From positions 1 to 9,518 of the forward strand of contig DATDGG010000478.1 of NCBI GenBank assembly GCA_036522235.1: a DNA stretch of 9,518 bases, given 5' to 3'. Of the stretch, positions 1 to 4,987 are shown piece by piece; the first letter of the stretch is position 1; each line of letters begins with the position of its first letter. Under the pieces are notes generated by a model, which saw nothing but the letters and a program-made list of their open reading frames with translations, ran no database searches and was not told the DNA's origin. Source of the stretch: VAZQ01 sp036522235 (GTDB lineage Bacteria > Pseudomonadota > Alphaproteobacteria > Rhizobiales > Xanthobacteraceae). The translations under genes were made by a program, and so were the position numbers.

Positions 1-31
1 GTCGCTGTTGCAGACGGGGGAGTGACGCGCC

Positions 32-105
32 CCTGGGAGCGCGGGCGTCCCGCCCGCCACGATCCTGCCCCAGTCTGGTGCGGGCGAGACGCCCGCGGTC
101 CCAGG
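32..105. repeat. Inverted pair of REP-like hairpins (BIME-like)
   Basis: Two arms, 32-57 and 80-105, are reverse complements of each other over 26 bp with only two mismatches. Each arm also contains its own small palindrome: GCGGGCG-TCC-CGCCCGC at 41-57 and GCGGGCG-AGA-CGCCCGC at 80-96. Two GC-rich hairpins in opposite orientation around a 23-nt spacer is the layout of a bacterial interspersed mosaic element built from REP units. No T-tract follows, so it is not a canonical intrinsic terminator. It could protect or attenuate a transcript ending upstream of the window, or simply be a dispersed repeat. Whether it recurs in the genome cannot be seen here. Confidence 0.7.
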
Positions 106-135
106 TAGGAAGAGGGGCGCGCGAAAACTTCTTTG

Positions 136-166
136 TTGAAATAAATGTGACGATTCGCCATATGCT
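136..166 (+). promoter_or_regulatory. Possible sigma70-type promoter of phaZ
   Basis: An AT-rich stretch stands out between the GC-rich repeat and the gene. TTGAAA (136-141) is a possible -35 box and TATGCT (161-166) a possible -10 box. The 19-bp spacing is longer than ideal and the -10 match is only four of six, so this is a weak call. The proposed -10 box overlaps the PhaR-like dyad at 164-176, an arrangement suited to repression. A GANTC (CcrM methylation) site lies at 152-156. Confidence 0.35.
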
Positions 167-176
167 GCAACGCAGC
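164..176. promoter_or_regulatory. PhaR-like operator upstream of phaZ
   Basis: GCTGC-AAC-GCAGC is a perfect dyad with a 3-nt centre. It contains CTGC-N3-GCAG, the recognition form described for the PHB-responsive repressor PhaR of Paracoccus denitrificans. It lies 17 bp before the start codon of a PHB depolymerase gene, where bound PhaR would block transcription until PHB granules titrate the repressor away. The motif match and position are seen directly; binding is inferred. A short dyad of this kind can occur by chance in GC-rich DNA, but the match of motif and adjacent gene function makes chance less likely. Confidence 0.5.
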
Positions 177-193
177 GGGCGTGAGGGATCGGT

Positions 194-1627
194 ATGGCGA
201 TTGGTGAATTTGGAGGTGCTCCCAGGGTGCCCGGCGAGGGCGGACTCCTGTTTTCCGCACCTATGTACTGGTTCTACGAAATGAGCCAGGCGGCGCTCAA
301 CCCGTCGCGGGCGTTCGCCGATGCCACCAAGCTCCTGTTCCGCAACCCGCTCAACCCGCTGGCGGTCACGACCTTCGGCAAATCGATTGCGGCGGCCTGC
401 GAGGTATTCGAACGCTCCACGCGACGCTATGGTCGGCCCGAATGGGACATTCCGAACGCGCTGGTCGGCGGCGAACGGGTGCCCGTTAAAGTCGAAACGC
501 TTTGGGAGCGGCCGTTTTGCCGCGTGCTGCATTTCGCGAGGGTTTTCGAGCAAGCGCCCTTGCGGCCGCAGCCGCGCTTGCTGATCGTGGCGCCCCTGTC
601 CGGCCACTACGCAACCTTGCTGCGCGGCACCGTCGAGGCATTCCTGCCCAGCCACGATGTCTACATCACGGACTGGACCGATGCGCGCATGGTCCCGGTC
701 ATCGAAGGACCGTTCGATCTCGACGATTACATCGATTACGTCATCTCCATCCTGCATTTTCTCCGCGGCGACGTTCACGTCATTGCGGTCTGCCAACCCT
801 CGGTGCCGGTGCTCGCTGCGGTCGCCCGCATGGAGGCGGTCGAGGATCCTCATGTCCCTCATTCCATGGTGCTGATGGGCGGCCCGGTCGATACGCGCGT
901 CAACCCGACTAGCGTCAATACGCTGGCGGAAACCCGCGGCACTGATTGGTTCCGCCGCAACGTCATCACCAAGGTGCCGTTTCCCAATCCGGGCGTGATG
1001 CGCGACGTCTATCCGGGTTTCCTGCAGCTGCACGGCTTCGTCAGCATGAATCTGGAGCGCCACATCGAGGCGCATCGCAACCTGTTCATGCATCTCGTCA
1101 AAGGCGACGGCGATTCGGCGCAGAAGCATCGCGAATTCTACGACGAGTATCTGGCGGTGATGGATCTCAGCGCCGAGTTCTATCTGCAGACGGTCGACAC
1201 GGTGTTCGTCCGCCACGACCTGCCGAACGGCACGATGACCCATCGCGGCGCGCCGGTCGATCCGGGGCGCATCCGGCGCGTGGCGCTGCTCACGGTCGAG
1301 GGCGAGAACGACGACATTTCAGGTCTCGGGCAGACCGAGGCGGCGCACGCGCTGTGCGTCAACATCCCGAGCGAGCGCAAATCGCACTGGATGCAGCCGG
1401 GTGTCGGCCACTACGGCGTGTTCAACGGTTCGCGCTTCCGCTCCGAGATCGCGCCGCGGATCGCCGACTTCATTCTGTCCAACGACGGCGTGCGGGGACG
1501 CGGCGCGAGCGCACCGCGCAAGACCGCCGCTCCCGCGGCGGCAAAGCCCAACGGCGCGTCGCCCGCACCCACGGCCGAGATGGCGGCGCCTGGGGCACCG
1601 GTGACAACGCCCGCAATTGGCGAATAG
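194..1627 (+). CDS. phaZ: Intracellular polyhydroxyalkanoate (PHB) depolymerase
   Basis: It hydrolyses the cell's own PHB granules to release 3-hydroxybutyrate units. The 477-residue product has no signal peptide and matches the intracellular PHB depolymerase family (PhaZ, C-terminal PHB_depo_C domain), an alpha/beta hydrolase that uses Cys instead of Ser. Cys200 lies in VCQPSVP, the acid is probably Asp373 or Asp374 in EGENDD, and His406 lies in GVGHYGVF. The family N-terminus corresponds to MYWFYEMSQAALNPSRAF, so translation might begin at Met24 (position 263). I kept 194 because a purine-rich stretch (183-188) sits at good spacing before it, while 263 has only a distant, weak match. Residues from about 435 form an Ala/Pro-rich tail beyond the hydrolase core. 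No PHB synthase gene is nearby. A PhaR-like operator precedes it. The family call is firm; the start is uncertain. Confidence 0.93.
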   Translation: MAIGEFGGAPRVPGEGGLLFSAPMYWFYEMSQAALNPSRAFADATKLLFRNPLNPLAVTTFGKSIAAACEVFERSTRRYGRPEWDIPNALVGGERVPVKVETLWERPFCRVLHFARVFEQAPLRPQPRLLIVAPLSGHYATLLRGTVEAFLPSHDVYITDWTDARMVPVIEGPFDLDDYIDYVISILHFLRGDVHVIAVCQPSVPVLAAVARMEAVEDPHVPHSMVLMGGPVDTRVNPTSVNTLAETRGTDWFRRNVITKVPFPNPGVMRDVYPGFLQLHGFVSMNLERHIEAHRNLFMHLVKGDGDSAQKHREFYDEYLAVMDLSAEFYLQTVDTVFVRHDLPNGTMTHRGAPVDPGRIRRVALLTVEGENDDISGLGQTEAAHALCVNIPSERKSHWMQPGVGHYGVFNGSRFRSEIAPRIADFILSNDGVRGRGASAPRKTAAPAAAKPNGASPAPTAEMAAPGAPVTTPAIGE

Positions 1628-1689
1628 GCGGGTGGACACACCCGGCCTGGGCCGTCCTCCCACGCCGGATTCGACGCCAAAAGGCCGGC

Positions 1690-1713
1690 AAGGCCCGTGC
1701 GGCGGGGCTTTTT
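1690..1713 (+). terminator. Possible intrinsic terminator after phaZ
   Basis: AAGGCCC (1690-1696) can pair with GGGGCTT (1704-1710) with one mismatch around a 7-nt loop, and five T residues (1709-1713) close it. It lies about 60 bp after the phaZ stop codon in the sense direction. The stem is imperfect and the T-tract short, so it may be only partly efficient; a cleaner hairpin follows at 1799. Confidence 0.45.
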
Positions 1714-1798
1714 CGTCGATTCGTCTCGAAGCAACCCAGCTTTATTCCCGCAAGTCTTTGTGGCGTATTGCGTTTTCCCGTTGTCGCAAAGTCGTTTT

Positions 1799-1823
1799 AG
1801 GGGCAACTTTCAATGCCCCTTTT
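1799..1823 (+). terminator. Second rho-independent-type terminator
   Basis: A perfect 7-bp stem, AGGGGCA (1799-1805) with TGCCCCT (1814-1820), has an 8-nt loop and runs into TTTT (1820-1823). It is the cleaner of two terminators downstream of phaZ, 170 bp after the stop codon. Nothing between the two hairpins (1714-1798) looks like a gene. This one could be a backup for phaZ or could end a short unannotated RNA. Confidence 0.55.
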
Positions 1824-1842
1824 GCAAGTCCTCCCGGCAACT

Positions 1843-1860
1843 TATGAAGGCCGATTCATA
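1843..1860. promoter_or_regulatory. Operator-like dyad before the metallopeptidase gene
   Basis: TATGAA (1843-1848) and TTCATA (1855-1860) are perfect inverted arms around GGCCGA, giving an 18-bp site of the size bound by a dimeric regulator. It follows the terminator directly and lies about 150 bp before the next start codon, where a promoter is expected. A GANTC methylation site (1853-1857) is inside it. I could not find convincing -35 and -10 boxes with correct spacing, and I do not recognise the regulator. Confidence 0.35.
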
Positions 1861-1887
1861 TCTTAAAAGACGCTAGCTGTAGTGGTC

Positions 1888-1951
1888 GGGGGGCCGGGTG
1901 GACCCGTGTTCTTGGGGGAGCCGTTTTATTTGCAAGAGGCCATGCCCCCCC
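1888..1951 (+). other. Potentially structured leader of the metallopeptidase gene
   Basis: Six G residues (1888-1893) can pair with the C run at 1945-1951, enclosing CGGG-TGGA-CCCG (1895-1906) and a TCTTG/CAAGA hairpin (1910-1914 with 1933-1937), a three-way-junction shape. The reading frame of the downstream gene stays open through here, from GTG at 1882 and with an ATG at 1942, so part of it could be coding. A 10-bp direct repeat, TGTTCTTGGG, occurs at 1907 and 1985, 78 nt apart. The pairings are hand-derived; I do not recognise a known RNA family. Confidence 0.25.
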
Positions 1952-2007
1952 ATTGCGGTTATGGCAGTATTTCGGCGTGGGGACTGTTCTTGGGTGGATT
2001 CACGGCC

Positions 2008-2796
2008 ATGTCGTTGCGTGCATTGCTCTATCGCCGTCCGACCGAACCATCGGCGCTGCAGATTATTTTCGACAAGTCGGTGCTTCTGGTGCGTTTGCGC
2101 CGGCACCGACAGGCGCGCCGCTATACGCTGCGCATCGATGCGGCCGCGCGCGAGGTCGTGCTCACCATGCCGCCGCGTGGCAGTGTGCGCGAAGCACGCG
2201 ACTTCGCACAGCAACATGGCGGCTGGATCGCGGCGCGGCTCAAGCGGCTGCCGGAAGCGGCGCCGTTCGTGCACGGCGTCGCGGTTCCGCTGCGCGGCAT
2301 CCCGCATCGCATCGTGCATCGCCGCGGCGTGCGCGGCACGGTGTGGACCGAGGTCGACGACAATGGCCAACGCATCATGTGCGTCGCCGGCGAGCCGCCG
2401 CATGTGGATCGCCGCATCGGCGACTTCCTCAAGCGCGAGGCGCGGCGCGACCTCGAAGCGGCGAGCAGCCGCTATGCGGCGCGGCTGCGCATCGACATCA
2501 AGCGCGTCTCGATCCGCGATCAATCGAGCCGCTGGGGATCGTGCTCGAATACCGGCGTGCTGTCGTATTCCTGGCGGTTGATCCTGGCGCCCTCCTACGT
2601 GCTCGATTATCTGGCCGCGCACGAGGTCGCCCATATCAAGGAGCTCAACCACTCGCCGCGCTTCTGGCGGCTGGTCGGCCAGCTCGACCCCGACTACGAG
2701 CGCGCCAAGGCCTGGCTCGACGCCCACGGCACCGACCTGCATCGCTACGGCCTGGCGCCCAAGCCGCGCCGCGCGGACGGCGCTATTGCGAGATGA
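2008..2796 (+). CDS. YgjP-type (DUF45) zinc metallopeptidase
   Basis: The 262-residue protein belongs to the YgjP/DUF45 family (M48-like metallopeptidases). The zinc site is complete: HEVAH at 205-209 and a third His at 215 in ELNH, giving HExxH-x5-H. Just before it come the family signatures SIRDQSSRWGSCS and SWRLILAP. A basic segment (RRHRQARRYTLRI, about 31-43) opens the conserved region. There is no signal peptide or membrane segment, so it is probably cytoplasmic. The substrate is not known for this family; E. coli YgjP is the usual reference. I chose ATG 2008 because GGGTGGA (1992-1998) lies at good spacing and homologs as I know them begin near here. Upstream in-frame starts exist at 1942 and 1882 but would add sequence I do not recognise. 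Its stop is only 21 bp from the stop of the convergent PBP gene. Confidence 0.88.
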   Translation: MSLRALLYRRPTEPSALQIIFDKSVLLVRLRRHRQARRYTLRIDAAAREVVLTMPPRGSVREARDFAQQHGGWIAARLKRLPEAAPFVHGVAVPLRGIPHRIVHRRGVRGTVWTEVDDNGQRIMCVAGEPPHVDRRIGDFLKREARRDLEAASSRYAARLRIDIKRVSIRDQSSRWGSCSNTGVLSYSWRLILAPSYVLDYLAAHEVAHIKELNHSPRFWRLVGQLDPDYERAKAWLDAHGTDLHRYGLAPKPRRADGAIAR

Positions 2797-2817
2797 TGGG
2801 CGCCTAGCCGAGCCCCG

Positions 2818-4920
2818 TTAACGCCGCCCGAACAGCCGGTCGATGAACCAGCCGTCGAGGCTGGTGTTGTTGCGGTCCGCGCGCTGCGGCCAACCGGACG
2901 ACACGCCGACGGGGGCGGGCGGCACTGGAGCCCCGCCCGGCGTCAGGATCGCGGCGATGGAGATGCCGTTGTCGAGTTCGGGCAGGCCTGCGACCGCCAC
3001 GCCCTGATGGGCCGGGCGCATGAAGCGCGACCAGATCTCGACCGGCAGCCCGCCGCCGGTCGCCTTCTTGGTCGGCGAGGAATCGTCGTTGCCGAGCCAC
3101 ACGCCGGTCACCAGATGGCCCGTATAGCCGATGAACCAGGCGTCGCGGAAATCCTGGCTGGTGCCGGTCTTGCCGGCCGCCGGCCAGGGCGCGAGCTGCG
3201 CGCTATGGGCGGTTCCACTGGTCAGCGTCTCGTGCATCATCATGTTCATCATGCCCACATAGCGCGGCTCGATGACCCGTCCGAAATTCGGCGCCAGGCG
3301 GGTGTAGAGCGTCTTGCCGGCCGCGCTGCGCACGCGCTCGACCACGTGCGGGGCAATCGCGAAGCCCCCATTGGCGAACGGCGCATAGGCCGCGACCAGC
3401 TCGATCAAGGAGACTTCCGAGGTGCCGAGCGCGAGCGAAGGATTGGGGTCGAGCCGCGACGCGATGCCGAGCCGATAGGCGGTCTTGGCGACCGCGGCGG
3501 GTCCGAATTCGAGCGTCAGTCGCACCGACACGGTGTTGAGCGACATCGCCAGCGCCTGCGTCAGCGTGACCGGCCCCCAATACTGGCGGCCGAAGTTCTC
3601 CGGCCTCCAGCCCTTGAGCGCGATCGGCTTGTCCTCGCGCACCGTGTCGGGCGTAAGCCCGTGCTCGAGTGCGGTCAGATACACGAACGGCTTGAAGGCC
3701 GAGCCCGGCTGGCGCTTGGCCGCCACCGCGCGGTTGAACTGGCTTTCGGCGTAGTTCTTGCCGCCCACCATGGCGCGCACGGCGCCGTCCGGCGTCATCG
3801 CCACCAGCGCGCCTTGTTCGACGTCGAGCTTCTGGCCCTTCTGCGTGAGCTCCTCGACCAGCGCCCGCTCGGCGGCCGCCTGCAAGGCCGGGTCGATGGT
3901 GGTGTCCACCTTGAGATCGCCGTCGATCTCCCCGACCAGATCGTCGAGCACGTCCATGATCCAGTCCGCCACATAGCCGACGGTGCCGGCGCCCGAGGGT
4001 TTCACCGCATGGGCCGGCTGCGCCATGGCGGTGTTGGCCATGGTCTCGGTGATGAAATCGGCGTCCGCCATGGCGGCCAGCACGAGTTGGGCGCGGCGCT
4101 CGGCGCCATCCGGATTGCGGCTTGGCGCCAGCCGCGAGGGCGACTTGACCAGACCCGCCAGCATGGCGGCTTCCGCAAGCGACACGGCGCGCGCGGCCTT
4201 GCCGAAATAGCGCTGCGCCGCCGCCTCGACCCCATAGGCGCCGGACCCGAAATAGACCCGGTTGAGATAGAGCTCGAGAATCTGGTCCTTGCCGAACTTG
4301 CGCTCGATCCAAAGCGCCAGCACCAGCTCCTGCAGCTTGCGCCAGAGCGCGCGCTGGTGGTTCAGGAACAGGTTCTTGGCGAGCTGCTGGGTGATGGTCG
4401 AGCCGCCCTGCGAGACGCCGCGATGCAGGACGTCGGCGACCACGGCGCGCGTGAGCCCGATCGGGTCGACCCCGTGATGGGAGTAGAAGCGGCGATCCTC
4501 GATCGCCAGGAACGCGCGCGGCAGATAGGGCGGCAGGTCCTTGAGCGAAACCGCCGCGCCCCCCATCTCGCCGCGCACCGCGAGCGGCTTGCCGTCGATC
4601 CCGTCGATCTCGATCGAGGGCGGGCGCTTGGGAATGGCGAGCGTCTGGATCGGCGGTAACGTCGAGGCCACGAGCGCAATCGTACCGCCCGCCAGGATCA
4701 GCCCCCAGAGACAGAGCACCGCCGCCCAATAGACGAGCCGCCGCGGGAGCGAGCGCTCTGGCGGCGCGTCGCGGCTCGGGGTGTCGCGGCTCGCGGGTGC
4801 CTTGCGCTTGCCGGCGGACTTTTGCCGGGATTTCGGCGCTTTCTTGGGGCGTTCCGGCTGCGAATCGTCGTCGTCTTCGTCCACGCGGTCGTCCCCCCGC
4901 CTCGAGCTCCCGCTGGGCAC
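2818..4920 (-). CDS. Penicillin-binding protein 1A (bifunctional glycosyltransferase/transpeptidase)
   Basis: This class A PBP polymerises lipid II into glycan strands and cross-links them in the periplasm. The 700-residue protein has an acidic then Lys/Arg-rich cytoplasmic tail (1-60) and one membrane anchor (about 63-86). The GT51 domain follows, with catalytic Glu141 in EDRRFYSHHG and GGSTITQQLAKN at 172-183. The transpeptidase domain has all three motifs: SAFK with nucleophile Ser407, SLN at 460-462 and KTGTS at 584-588. Both activities should therefore be intact. The start is GTG at 4920 with no clear ribosome site. A second GTG at 4884 (residue 13) has GGCGGGGGGA just upstream and may be the real start. 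The gene lies 67 bp downstream of glnD on the same strand, so the two could be co-transcribed. I give no symbol because mrcA, ponA and pbp1A are all used for this family. Confidence 0.95.
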   Translation of the reverse strand: MPSGSSRRGDDRVDEDDDDSQPERPKKAPKSRQKSAGKRKAPASRDTPSRDAPPERSLPRRLVYWAAVLCLWGLILAGGTIALVASTLPPIQTLAIPKRPPSIEIDGIDGKPLAVRGEMGGAAVSLKDLPPYLPRAFLAIEDRRFYSHHGVDPIGLTRAVVADVLHRGVSQGGSTITQQLAKNLFLNHQRALWRKLQELVLALWIERKFGKDQILELYLNRVYFGSGAYGVEAAAQRYFGKAARAVSLAEAAMLAGLVKSPSRLAPSRNPDGAERRAQLVLAAMADADFITETMANTAMAQPAHAVKPSGAGTVGYVADWIMDVLDDLVGEIDGDLKVDTTIDPALQAAAERALVEELTQKGQKLDVEQGALVAMTPDGAVRAMVGGKNYAESQFNRAVAAKRQPGSAFKPFVYLTALEHGLTPDTVREDKPIALKGWRPENFGRQYWGPVTLTQALAMSLNTVSVRLTLEFGPAAVAKTAYRLGIASRLDPNPSLALGTSEVSLIELVAAYAPFANGGFAIAPHVVERVRSAAGKTLYTRLAPNFGRVIEPRYVGMMNMMMHETLTSGTAHSAQLAPWPAAGKTGTSQDFRDAWFIGYTGHLVTGVWLGNDDSSPTKKATGGGLPVEIWSRFMRPAHQGVAVAGLPELDNGISIAAILTPGGAPVPPAPVGVSSGWPQRADRNNTSLDGWFIDRLFGRR

Positions 4921-4987
4921 GGTAGTTAGGGGGATTTAAGGGGCGGTTACCGGTGGCCGGATTCCGCGCCTCACTCGGCGCACCGCC

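Noticed and set aside
32..105. Intrinsic terminator for a gene upstream of the window
   Set aside because: The hairpins are strong but no T-tract follows either one; the paired inverted layout fits a REP element better.
1617..1847. Small plus-strand frame after phaZ
   Set aside because: It reads through both terminator hairpins, overlaps the phaZ end and has no ribosome site or recognisable sequence.
3007..4659. 550-codon frame antisense to the PBP1A gene
   Set aside because: Same high-GC shadow effect; composition is Arg/Gly/His-rich with no family resemblance.
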